Positions 26,791 to 34,871 of a DNA stretch of 45,430 nucleotides are shown here, one piece after another; the stretch's first letter is position 1; the number at the start of each line of letters is the position of its first letter. The position numbers and the translations under genes are program-made. The DNA lies in assembly GCA_009838625.1 (NCBI GenBank), contig VXRG01000080.1, positions 1 through 45,430 of the forward strand, in the 5' to 3' direction. The DNA comes from Caldilineaceae bacterium SB0664_bin_27. Lineage in GTDB: Bacteria; Chloroflexota; Anaerolineae; Caldilineales; Caldilineaceae. The notes beneath the pieces are model-generated. The model was not told the DNA's origin. It searched no databases and was given only the letters and a program-made list of their open reading frames with translations.

Positions 26791-26881
26791 GACCGGCTGT
26801 GACTTCAGCCCCGGGTTTCCGAGCAAAATGCGCAGCGGTGTTTGCTGTTGTCACTTTCTTGACGTGCGAAGGAGTCGATAG

Positions 26882-27955
26882 GTGGGAAACAAGCCAGTCA
26901 AAATCGGTTTGATCGGTACCGGCATGGTCGCACAGGTGATGCACCTGCCGCATCTGTCAGAACTGCCGGAGCTGTTCGAGATAGCGGCCCTTTGCGACCT
27001 GTCCCCGGGCACGGTGCAGGCCGTCGCGGCCAGGTACGGAGTCCGACACACATTTTCCGACCATCGTGAAATGCTGGACCGCGCCGACCTGGATGCGGTG
27101 ATGGTGCTGACGCGCGACCACGCCCAGCCGGCAACGGATGCGCTGCGTGCCGGCAAACACATCTTCATCGAAAAGCCGATGTGCAACAACCTGGATGAGG
27201 CTGACGAGATCCTGGATGCGCAGGCGCAAAGCGGCTGCATTGCCCAGCTCGGCCATCACAAAATATACGATCCCGGGTATGTCGCCGGGCGTGAGCGAAT
27301 CCGGCAGATGCAGAGCCCCCATCTGATCCGCCTCTACGACATCATCGGCCCTAACGACTTTTTCCTGGAGCACTACGACATCGTGCGCGTCGATGATGTC
27401 GACGCGGCCGAAAAGGACAGGATGCAGCAGCTCCATCAGGACAGCTTACAACGCGCGATCGGCGCCCAACCCGAAGCGGTCATGCGCGCCTATGGGAAAA
27501 TGTTGGGACTGTCGATTCACGATGTCTACATTCTGGACGGTGCTTTTGGGCTGCCGGAGCGGGTCGTTTCCACCGAAATCTGGGATGGGGGCGGGGCCTT
27601 CGCCTCAATCCTGGCCTATCCGGACAATCTGCGCTGTCTGCTTGACACCGCCGCAGTCATGGACCTGCGTCTCTTCGACGAAAGGATGACCGTTTACGCG
27701 CCGGACAGCATTGTATCGATTGTCTTTCCCAGCCCGTTTCTGAAGAACGCCGCCACGGTGGTCGAGGAGTGGAGCATGGATGGGAAACATTTCCGCGAGT
27801 CAACGACCACTGCCTCATACGAGGAGGCCTTCAAGCTGGAGTTGATTCACTTTCACGACTGTATTGTAAATGGCAAGACGCCGCGCACGCCGGCATCCGG
27901 AGGCCGCGCGCAGATTGCCTTACTGATCGATATGATCAAAGCCTACCGGGCGTAA
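26882..27955 (+). CDS. Gfo/Idh/MocA family sugar dehydrogenase
   Basis: The 357-residue product begins with the NAD(P)-binding motif G-L-I-G-T-G-M-V-A and carries the family E-K-P-M motif (FIEKPMCNN, near residue 96), whose Lys is catalytic. GHHKIYDPG follows at about 122. The C-terminal half is the alpha/beta substrate domain with DGGGAFASIL and the GGRAQIALLIDMIKAYR ending. It should oxidise or reduce a sugar, inositol or amino-sugar hydroxyl with NAD(P). The start is a GTG with aaggag 7 bases upstream. It closes the PIG-L-PhyH-PhyH run and faces the minus-strand transporter genes convergently. Confidence 0.9.
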   Translation: MGNKPVKIGLIGTGMVAQVMHLPHLSELPELFEIAALCDLSPGTVQAVAARYGVRHTFSDHREMLDRADLDAVMVLTRDHAQPATDALRAGKHIFIEKPMCNNLDEADEILDAQAQSGCIAQLGHHKIYDPGYVAGRERIRQMQSPHLIRLYDIIGPNDFFLEHYDIVRVDDVDAAEKDRMQQLHQDSLQRAIGAQPEAVMRAYGKMLGLSIHDVYILDGAFGLPERVVSTEIWDGGGAFASILAYPDNLRCLLDTAAVMDLRLFDERMTVYAPDSIVSIVFPSPFLKNAATVVEEWSMDGKHFRESTTTASYEEAFKLELIHFHDCIVNGKTPRTPASGGRAQIALLIDMIKAYRA

Positions 27956-27963
27956 GTGTTCAA

Positions 27964-28110
27964 ATGAGAGTGGGACTGGGCGTTGAGGAGACGCCCTCCA
28001 AGTACATCCACAGCGAGTCGACCATCGCCAAGGCGCGGGCCATGCTGGGCCCTTATCCGACCATGTACGTGTCTTTGACAGTGGACGAAGGCTGGACGCC
28101 GAAAATCTGA
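27964..28110 (+). other. Short unassigned ORF or gene remnant
   Basis: A 48-codon frame from an ATG at 27964 encodes a globular-looking peptide (MRVGLGVEETPSKYIHSEST start; MYVSLTVDEGW near the end). It has no Shine-Dalgarno. Composition is more protein-like than expected by chance, so it may be the N-terminal stump of a deleted gene that once followed the dehydrogenase. I do not recognise its source. Confidence 0.25.
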
Positions 28111-28223
28111 CGTGAAGTCGCTTTGAGGAAAGGGATTACCACACACACCTTCTCCCTCGAATCAGCAGTCCACACCGACAAGAATCGCCAGGCGAAATTG
28201 GAATAAGAGGGTTTCCAGACCGG

Positions 28224-29267
28224 CTACGGGTGCGCCGTCTGTGGAACGGGCGCGTCCAGGGTTCCGGCCAGGTCCAGCTCCAGTGCGCGGTGGCAACTCA
28301 CCGCGTGGCCGGGCGCGACCTCCTCCAGTTCGGGGGTTTCCTCGCGGCAGCGGTCGACGGCGTAGCGGCAGCGGGGGTGGAAGTAGCAGCCGGACGGCGG
28401 GTTGGCGGGGTCGGCTACTTCGCCCTCGAGGATAATACGCTGCGAGCGGAGGGTCGGGTCCGGCTGGGGCACTGCGGAGAGCAGGGCTTCGGTGTAGGGG
28501 TGTTTGGGTGATTCAAAGAGCTGCTGCGTTTCCGCAGTCTCGACGACGCGCCCGACATACATGACGGCGACTCGGTCGCAGATATGTTTGACGACGCTGA
28601 GGTCGTGGGCTACGAACAGATAGGTAAGGCCGAGGCGCCCCTGCAACTCCAACAGCAGGTTCAGGATCTGCGCCTGTACAGATACATCGAGCGCGGAGAC
28701 CGGCTCGTCGGCGACAATCAGGCTCGGATTGAGGGCGAGGGCGCGGGCGATGCCGATGCGCTGGCGCTGGCCGCCGCTGAAGGCATGAGGGAAGCGCTGC
28801 AGGAACTCGGGTCGCAGGCCCACCAGGGCGAGCAGTTCCTCCACCCGTTCGATTCGCTTCTGCCGGTCCGCTACCCCGTTCACGAGCAGGGGTTCGCCGA
28901 TAATTTCGAACAGGGTCATGCGCGGGTTCAGCGAGGAGAAGGGGTCTTGGAAGATCATCTGCATGTGCCGCCGCAAGGGCCGCAGTTCGTCCCTCGACAG
29001 GTTGGCGACATCGGTCATTTCTCCGCCGTCGGCGCGGAAGTGGATTTCTCCGGCCGAAGGCTGAAGCGCGCGCACGATGCAACGGGCAGCGGTCGTCTTG
29101 CCGCAACCGCTTTCTCCCACGATGCCGAAAGTCTCCCCCTTGTAAACGTGGAAGTCAATGCCGTCCACGGCGCGGACCTGGCCCACCGCGCGTTGCAGGA
29201 AGCCCTTCCGTATCGGGAAGTACTTTCTCAGTCCATTGACCTCCAGCAGTACGTTATCGTTTTCCAT
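28224..29267 (-). CDS. ABC transporter ATP-binding protein, OppF/DppF type
   Basis: The 347-residue ATPase has Walker [11 protein letters not shown]-loop QMIFQDP, signature [10 protein letters not shown], Walker B LIVADEP and a switch His (VAHDLS). The C-terminal oligopeptide-transporter extension carries a Cys-containing [14 protein letters not shown] motif, which in OppD/OppF holds an iron-sulfur cluster or metal. It is the last gene of the five-gene transport operon, 28 bases after the OppD-type gene. It works with that subunit as a heterodimer to power the two permeases upstream. Confidence 0.96.
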   Translation of the reverse strand: MENDNVLLEVNGLRKYFPIRKGFLQRAVGQVRAVDGIDFHVYKGETFGIVGESGCGKTTAARCIVRALQPSAGEIHFRADGGEMTDVANLSRDELRPLRRHMQMIFQDPFSSLNPRMTLFEIIGEPLLVNGVADRQKRIERVEELLALVGLRPEFLQRFPHAFSGGQRQRIGIARALALNPSLIVADEPVSALDVSVQAQILNLLLELQGRLGLTYLFVAHDLSVVKHICDRVAVMYVGRVVETAETQQLFESPKHPYTEALLSAVPQPDPTLRSQRIILEGEVADPANPPSGCYFHPRCRYAVDRCREETPELEEVAPGHAVSCHRALELDLAGTLDAPVPQTAHP

Positions 29268-29295
29268 TGTAACAATCGTCTACGGACTGTAACTG

Positions 29296-30354
29296 TTAAC
29301 CGGTCGTCGCTTCAGATCGCTGCGAGCTGGGTTCAGGTACCGGATGATAGAGGAAACAGCTCACCAGGTGTTCATCTCCTACAGATTGCAGCTCAGGTTC
29401 ATGTACATCGCAGACGCCCGGGATTACGTCCGGGCAGCGGGGATGGAACGGGCAGCCGGCCGGGCGGTTATATGGGTGAGGAATGGTCCCGGTGATGGTG
29501 GGCAGTTGTACTTTGGGCGTCGAGTGGATGCTGGGGATCGAGCGCAGCAGGGACTGTGTGTAAGGGTGCTTCGATTCGCCGAAGACGGTGTCCACGGGGC
29601 CTTCCTCCACCACGCGGCCGAGGTACATCACCACCACCTGATCGGCCATCTCCGCGATCACGCCCATGTCGTGGGTGATCAGCATGATGGCCATCCCATT
29701 CTGTTCCTGGAGGGAGCGCAGGAGATCGAGAATCTGGGCCTGGGTGGTCACGTCAAGGGCGGTCGTGGGTTCGTCGGCGATGAGAAGCCTCGGGTCGCAG
29801 GAGAGTGCGAGCGCGATCAGGGCGCGCTGACGCAGGCCGCCACTGAGTTGGAACGGATAGGCGTCAATGGCCCCCTCGGCCCGGGGAATGCCTACCAGGC
29901 TGAGCAGCTCGACCGCCAACTCGCTGGCTTCCTGCTTGGTGAGTTTGCGGTGCAGGCGGGCGGCGCCGATGATCTGGTTGCCGATCGTGTGAACGGGGCT
30001 TAGCGAGGTCATCGGCTCTTGGAAGACGAGCGCTATCTCGGCGCCGCGGATTGCACGCATCTCGCTGCTGCTGTCGCCGAGGGAGGTCAGCGCCACCTCC
30101 TGTGACTGGCCGTTTTCCGTTTCGCGGCGCAGCAGGATTTCCCCTTCGACGATGCGGCCGGGACGGGGCACGATGCCGAGAATGGAGAGCGCGGTAACGC
30201 TCTTGCCGCAGCCGCTCTCACCAACGATGCCTAGGGTCTGGCCGAGGTGAACTTCGAAGCTGGCGCCATCCACGGCGCGGACGATACCCTCGTCGGTGAA
30301 GAAGCTCGTTTTCAGATTGCGTACCGACAGAATCGGTTGGCGGTCATCTTGCAT
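29296..30354 (-). CDS. ABC transporter ATP-binding protein, OppD/DppD type
   Basis: The 352-residue ATPase has Walker A GESGCGKS, Q-loop LVFQEP, signature LSGGLRQRALIA, Walker B LLIADEPTTAL and switch His (ITHDMG). The C-terminal extension has the CPFHPRCPDVIPGVC cysteine motif of the Opp family. It lies 44 bases after the OppC-type permease. Since the plus-strand permease pair at 11533-13426 has no ATPase of its own, this pair could serve both systems; that sharing is inference. Confidence 0.96.
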   Translation of the reverse strand: MQDDRQPILSVRNLKTSFFTDEGIVRAVDGASFEVHLGQTLGIVGESGCGKSVTALSILGIVPRPGRIVEGEILLRRETENGQSQEVALTSLGDSSSEMRAIRGAEIALVFQEPMTSLSPVHTIGNQIIGAARLHRKLTKQEASELAVELLSLVGIPRAEGAIDAYPFQLSGGLRQRALIALALSCDPRLLIADEPTTALDVTTQAQILDLLRSLQEQNGMAIMLITHDMGVIAEMADQVVVMYLGRVVEEGPVDTVFGESKHPYTQSLLRSIPSIHSTPKVQLPTITGTIPHPYNRPAGCPFHPRCPDVIPGVCDVHEPELQSVGDEHLVSCFLYHPVPEPSSQRSEATTG

Positions 30355-30398
30355 GACTTTGGAGGCGGGTGGGGAATATCATTAGAGAGTTTTACTTC

Positions 30399-31517
30399 TC
30401 AAATGCCATAGGGGTCGGCAGCGTCGCGCAGACCGTCGCCCATGAAGTTGAAGGCCAGGGTCACGACAATCACCGGGACGGCCGAGACCAGCAGCCAGGG
30501 TGACAGGGCGACGGCCTCGACATTCTGCACCTGCTGTAGCATGACGCCCCAACTAATGGCCGGTGGGCGCAGACCCAATCCCAGATAGCTCAGCGCGGTC
30601 TCCGCCAGGATCATGGCCGGGATGGACAAAGTGGTGGCGGCGATGATATGGCTCTGGAAGGAGGGTATCATGTGCCGGAAAATGATGCGTTTGCGGCTGC
30701 AACCGGCCAAATCGGCAGCTGTCACAAAGTCCTCCTCACGCAGGGAAAGAAAGCGGCCGCGCACCTCGCGTGCCAGCCCTGTCCAGCCGCGCAAGGCGAT
30801 GACAATGGTAATGGCAAAGTAGATCTGCTCGACGCTCCACTCCCTGGGAAAGGCGGCGGCCATCCCCATCCACAGCGGGATGGTGGGAATCGAACGCAGT
30901 ATCTCAATGAGGCGCTGGATGACGGAGTCAATCGCGCCGCCATAGAAGCCTGAAATCCCGCCCAAAAACACGCCGAGCACGAGACTTAGCGCCACTGCCA
31001 CAAGGCCAATGGTGAGCGAAGTGCGCGTAGCGACCATCATGCGCGACCAGACATCACGCCCCTTTTCGTCCGTGCCAAGCAGGAAGAGGGACTCCGCGGC
31101 GGTGGCGCCCTCGACGCCAATCAGATGGCGATCGGTGCCGATGAACCCGAAGAGTTTGTATTTGTAGCCGCGGGCGAATAAGCGCACTGTCAGTTTATTG
31201 TTGGGGTCAGCCACGTAAACGCGTTTGAAGGTCTTCAGGTCACGCTTGCCGGATACGGCGTAGACATGGGGTCGGAAGCTGCCATTGTCGAAAAAGCGAA
31301 TGGGCTGGGGCGGCATCAGCAAACGGTAGGCCTCGGTCGTGTTGGGATCGGTGTAGGCGAGGAAGTCGGCTGCCAGTACGACGACATAGAATGCGACGAC
31401 GACAAAGGTAGCCACCACGGCCACACGGTGCTTGCGGAAGCGCCACCACATCAGTTGCATCTGACCGGCAACGAAGATCCGTTCCTCGCTGTCGGAATTA
31501 ACGTGTTCTTCGGCCAC
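30399..31517 (-). CDS. ABC transporter permease, OppC type with long loop
   Basis: The 372-residue membrane protein has a cytoplasmic N-terminus, TM1 near residues 34-54, then an enlarged extracytoplasmic loop of about 85 residues (55-140) before the LGTDEKGRDVWSRMM motif and five further helices. The EAA loop (TAADLAGCSRKRIIFRHMIP) and the FMGDGLRDAADPYGI ending are typical. The loop makes it longer than usual OppC (about 300) and matches the larger family-5 systems with binding proteins near 700 residues, as here. Start is a GTG with caggtg upstream. Confidence 0.94.
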   Translation of the reverse strand: MAEEHVNSDSEERIFVAGQMQLMWWRFRKHRVAVVATFVVVAFYVVVLAADFLAYTDPNTTEAYRLLMPPQPIRFFDNGSFRPHVYAVSGKRDLKTFKRVYVADPNNKLTVRLFARGYKYKLFGFIGTDRHLIGVEGATAAESLFLLGTDEKGRDVWSRMMVATRTSLTIGLVAVALSLVLGVFLGGISGFYGGAIDSVIQRLIEILRSIPTIPLWMGMAAAFPREWSVEQIYFAITIVIALRGWTGLAREVRGRFLSLREEDFVTAADLAGCSRKRIIFRHMIPSFQSHIIAATTLSIPAMILAETALSYLGLGLRPPAISWGVMLQQVQNVEAVALSPWLLVSAVPVIVVTLAFNFMGDGLRDAADPYGI

Positions 31518-31589
31518 AGTTCACCTGCAATGCGCGGCGCGTCCAGGTGGGTGGGAACCGGCGCCCCGGCACGCGCCGCTAGCTTACGG

Positions 31590-32582
31590 TTATTGAACCA
31601 TTCCAAAACGGATGCGCGGGTCGATCCACATCAGCAGCAGGTCGGATAAAAATGTGCCGATGACGGTCAGGGCACCGAGCATCATGACGATTGTCCCTGC
31701 CAGGAACATGTCCTGGGCGACAAGGGAGCCCAGGAGCAGCGGGCCGAGCGTGGGCAGGCCCAGTACGACGGAAACGATAACGCTGCCCGACAAGATATAG
31801 GGCAGAAGATAGCCGACGGTGCTGGCGAACGGATTCAGGGCCACGCGCACCGGATACTTGAGTACGAGGCTGCGCTCCGACATGCCGGCGGCGCGGGCAG
31901 TGATCACATAGGGTTTGCGCAGCTCATCCAGCAGGTTGGCGCGCATCACGCGGATCAGTTCGGCGGTACCGCTGAGGCCGATAATTATGGCAGGGAGGGG
32001 AAGATGATAGATCAGATCCTTCACTTTGCCCCAGCTCCAGGGCTCCAACTGGTATTCGGGAGAGAAGAGCCCGCCGATGTCTGAGTCGAAGAGGGTGAAA
32101 CCGAGATACATCAGCACGAGGGCGAGGAGGAAACTGGGCACCCCCAGGCCGACGAACCCGATGAAGGTGAAGACGTAGTCGCCGATGGAGTACTGGCGCA
32201 CGGCTGAGTAGATGCCAATCGGCAAGGCGATGGCCCAGGTCAAAATTATCGCGCCCATAGACAGCACCATGGTCATGGCGAGGCGGTCGCCGATCACGTC
32301 GAGCACCGACTTGCGCCACATCATCGAGGTGCCGAAATCGCCGCTGAACACGCCGCTCATCCATTTGAGATACTGCACGTACATCGGTCTGTCGAGCGCG
32401 TACTGGCGGCGCAGGGACTCGAAGTGCTGCTCTGAGACGTTGGACTGCGTGGCTGACAGCTGGGCCATGTAGGCGTCGACAAAGTCACCCGGTGGCAGCT
32501 GGATGATGATGAATGAGAGCACCGTGACCGTCCACAGGGTGAAGACGGCGAGGACGAGTCTCCGGGCGGCGTAGGCGAGCAT
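31590..32582 (-). CDS. ABC transporter permease, OppB type
   Basis: The 330-residue membrane protein has the OppB pattern: TM1 followed by IIQLPPGD, an extracytoplasmic loop with RRQYALDRPMYVQYLKW, five more helices, and an EAA loop (TARAAGMSERSLVLKYPVRV). It ends in WIDPRIRFGMVQ. It is the first permease after the binding protein gene, separated by 73 bases that contain a strong stem-loop. Start ATG has only a ggagcg-like Shine-Dalgarno, so lower translation than the binding protein is likely. Confidence 0.95.
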   Translation of the reverse strand: MLAYAARRLVLAVFTLWTVTVLSFIIIQLPPGDFVDAYMAQLSATQSNVSEQHFESLRRQYALDRPMYVQYLKWMSGVFSGDFGTSMMWRKSVLDVIGDRLAMTMVLSMGAIILTWAIALPIGIYSAVRQYSIGDYVFTFIGFVGLGVPSFLLALVLMYLGFTLFDSDIGGLFSPEYQLEPWSWGKVKDLIYHLPLPAIIIGLSGTAELIRVMRANLLDELRKPYVITARAAGMSERSLVLKYPVRVALNPFASTVGYLLPYILSGSVIVSVVLGLPTLGPLLLGSLVAQDMFLAGTIVMMLGALTVIGTFLSDLLLMWIDPRIRFGMVQ

Positions 32583-32602
32583 GGAGCGCTCCGGCGGTCG
32601 GG

Positions 32603-32639
32603 GGCCTGCGGCCAGGGGGGTGACCCCTGACCACAGGCC
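32603..32639 (-). promoter_or_regulatory. Stem-loop between binding-protein and permease genes
   Basis: Arms 32603-32618 and 32624-32639 can pair over 16 positions with a 5-base loop. In the minus-strand transcript the two imperfect positions become G-U pairs, whereas in the plus-strand RNA they would be C-A mismatches, so the structure belongs to the minus transcript. No U-tract follows. Such elements between binding-protein and permease genes commonly protect the upstream mRNA and set a high binding-protein to permease ratio; the role here is inferred. Confidence 0.65.
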
Positions 32640-32655
32640 TGAGATTCAGACTTGA

Positions 32656-34737
32656 CTAGTCTTTGAAGTAGTAGGTGGGTGGATGGCTGGTTGCGGGCGT
32701 GCGGCAGTGCTGGGCCGGGCACTGGTTGCGCGGCACATTGCCCAGTCTGTTGCTGGTAACAGCTATGCCTGCGCCCTGGCCGACCGTGCCGATCTGCCAG
32801 ACCTCGTCGACGACGAGCGACCAGATCTCCTGGGCGAGCTTGTTACGTTCTTCGCCGCCGACACCGTAGCCCTGGCGGAAGAGATCAAGCGCGCGCTCCA
32901 TTTCCGGATAGGGCGGCGCCATGCCTTCCTCGCCGTTGCTGTTGTACCAGCGGGCGATGTCCGGCCCCATGTAGGCTTCGACCAGGTTGACCGGCAGCAC
33001 GTGGCGCGGGTACAGCCAGAGAGCCGAGGAGCCGCCGTTGGTCCAGACTGCGAGCTGATGATTGTTGGCGCGTGATTCGGTCTCGAACAGGCTGCGCTCC
33101 TGGATCTTGAGGTCGGCCCAGACGCCGATCGCCGTCCAGTGGTCTTTGATCATCTCGAGCATGCCGTCCCATTCCCAGCCGATGTTGGCGGGAGCGGCAA
33201 GTTCGATGCGCAACCGGTCACCGGAGCCGTCGGGTCGGAGGCGCCAGCCATCGTCATCCTTGGCCTCCAGGCCGATTGAGTCAAGCAGTGCGTTGGCCTG
33301 GTCGGGGTCGAAGGTGGCCCACTTTTCGACGTACTCCTCGCCGGGCGTGGAGGGCAGACTGGCGGCGATCATGGCCGAGCCGGGTACGCCGAGGCCGAGG
33401 AAGATGGCCTCATTAATCTGGTCACGCCGGATGCCCATTGAGAGCGCGCGGCGGAAGTCACGGTTTTGGATCAATTTCTGGATTTCGGCGTCGCCGTCGT
33501 AGCTGTGATTGAAGCTGACGACGTTATTGTGGAAGAAGGCGCGGCTCATGTCGATGCGGTAGTTGCCCTCCTCCATGTTCTCCAGGAAGACGGGCAGTTT
33601 CGAAATCGAAATGTGGCGGGCCTGGTGGTCGTATTCGCCGGCGATGGCGCGCAGCGCGAGTACCTCGCTGTCCTGCGCCAGCGTTACGACGATTTCGTCG
33701 ATATAGGGCAGCTGGTTGCCTTCCGTGTCAACGGCCCAGTAGTAAGGGTTGCGGACCTCGGACCAGACGGCCTCATTGACGGGTGTAACCGTCTTCCATG
33801 GCCCCATCGTCGGCACATCGGGGTTGTGTGGCAGATAGGCCATATAGCTGAACATCTCCAGCCAGCTGTCGAATCCTTCGGCATCGGCCTTGGCCGTCAC
33901 TTCGGCTTCGGAGGAGTACGCGGGTAGGAACTGGCTCATGTAATGCTTGGGCATGTAGCCGCCACCGTTCCATGCTCCCTCCGTGTCCGGGCCGACGCCG
34001 ACAGCGTTGTGACCGGCGAGGATGTCCAGGAATAGCGGATAGGGCGAGGCGAACGTCCAGCGCACCGTGAAGTCGTCGATCTCTTCCAGCAGGCCGACTT
34101 CGCCGCCGATCACCATCTCATTGGGCGGGGTGGGCCAGATCTCCTCGTTCAGCGCGACGTCCTCGTACCAGAAGAGGATGTCTTCGGCGGTGAATGGGTG
34201 GCCGTCAGACCACTTGGCGCCGCGGCGCAGATGGAGCGTGTACTGCGTGTGGTCCTCGTTGATCTCCCAGTCTTTGATCAGGCTGGGAATGATCTTGGAG
34301 GCGTCGTAGTTCCAGGTGAGCAGACGGGACGAGGAGTTGATGCGCATCAGGTTCTCGCCGTCGGCGGGCCCGGTGAAGCCTCGTCGCCATGTGCCGCCGT
34401 ACTTGCCAATCTCATTGAGCGGCTTGATGACGTAGATGTCCTCGGGATCGGGCAGCCGTTCATCCACCGGCGGCAGGTCGCCGGCGGCCACCATTTCGGC
34501 CAGCATTGGTGCTTCGCTGAACTCGGTGGGGAACATGGCCGGGTCGAGGATCACTTCCGGCCCTTCTATCGGTACGATCTGGGGCGGTTCGGCCGGCCCC
34601 GCGGCCTCTTCCTCTGCGGCTGCCGGCGCGGCCTCCTCGGCCGGGGCCGCCGGTTCTGCCGGGGCACCGCAGGCAGAAAGCACAAGAGCTACAACCATCA
34701 CGATTCCCAACAGCCACGAATACTTGGTCCGTTTCAT
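32656..34737 (-). CDS. ABC transporter substrate-binding lipoprotein (large family 5)
   Basis: The 693-residue product has a signal ending in lipobox LSAC (Cys23), an Ala/Pro/Glu-rich linker (about 24-52) and a large family-5 binding domain starting near residue 85 (IGKYGGTWRRGF). Motifs include DHTQYTLHLRRGAKWSDG and FTAEDILFWYED. The ATG at 34737 follows aaggaggg; an extension to 34770 is not part of the signal. It is first in the order binding protein, OppB, OppC, OppD, OppF. Its linker style is typical of Chloroflexota lipoproteins. The ligand is unknown; family members bind peptides, glycosides, opines or tailored sugars. Confidence 0.95.
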   Translation of the reverse strand: MKRTKYSWLLGIVMVVALVLSACGAPAEPAAPAEEAAPAAAEEEAAGPAEPPQIVPIEGPEVILDPAMFPTEFSEAPMLAEMVAAGDLPPVDERLPDPEDIYVIKPLNEIGKYGGTWRRGFTGPADGENLMRINSSSRLLTWNYDASKIIPSLIKDWEINEDHTQYTLHLRRGAKWSDGHPFTAEDILFWYEDVALNEEIWPTPPNEMVIGGEVGLLEEIDDFTVRWTFASPYPLFLDILAGHNAVGVGPDTEGAWNGGGYMPKHYMSQFLPAYSSEAEVTAKADAEGFDSWLEMFSYMAYLPHNPDVPTMGPWKTVTPVNEAVWSEVRNPYYWAVDTEGNQLPYIDEIVVTLAQDSEVLALRAIAGEYDHQARHISISKLPVFLENMEEGNYRIDMSRAFFHNNVVSFNHSYDGDAEIQKLIQNRDFRRALSMGIRRDQINEAIFLGLGVPGSAMIAASLPSTPGEEYVEKWATFDPDQANALLDSIGLEAKDDDGWRLRPDGSGDRLRIELAAPANIGWEWDGMLEMIKDHWTAIGVWADLKIQERSLFETESRANNHQLAVWTNGGSSALWLYPRHVLPVNLVEAYMGPDIARWYNSNGEEGMAPPYPEMERALDLFRQGYGVGGEERNKLAQEIWSLVVDEVWQIGTVGQGAGIAVTSNRLGNVPRNQCPAQHCRTPATSHPPTYYFKD

Positions 34738-34822
34738 CTCTTTCCCTCCTTTGTGGAAATGAGAAAACATCTGTGGGCCCTTTGGATGGATTCACCTCTG
34801 GTTAGTATTCAGGTTTCGTGCC

Positions 34823-34837
34823 CGAGAGATTCTCTCG
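34823..34837. promoter_or_regulatory. Inverted repeat upstream of the transporter operon
   Basis: CGAGAGA and TCTCTCG flank one base, forming a 7-base-arm palindrome, nested in a weaker outer pair (GTTTCG at 34813-34818, CGAAAC at 34836-34841). It lies 86 bases before the binding-protein start and 35 bases after the stop of the upstream gene. No U-tract follows on the minus strand, so an operator for a dimeric repressor is more likely than a terminator. Confidence 0.4.
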
Positions 34838-34871
34838 AAACGTCCGTTCACCCACAACAGTTGACACGTCG

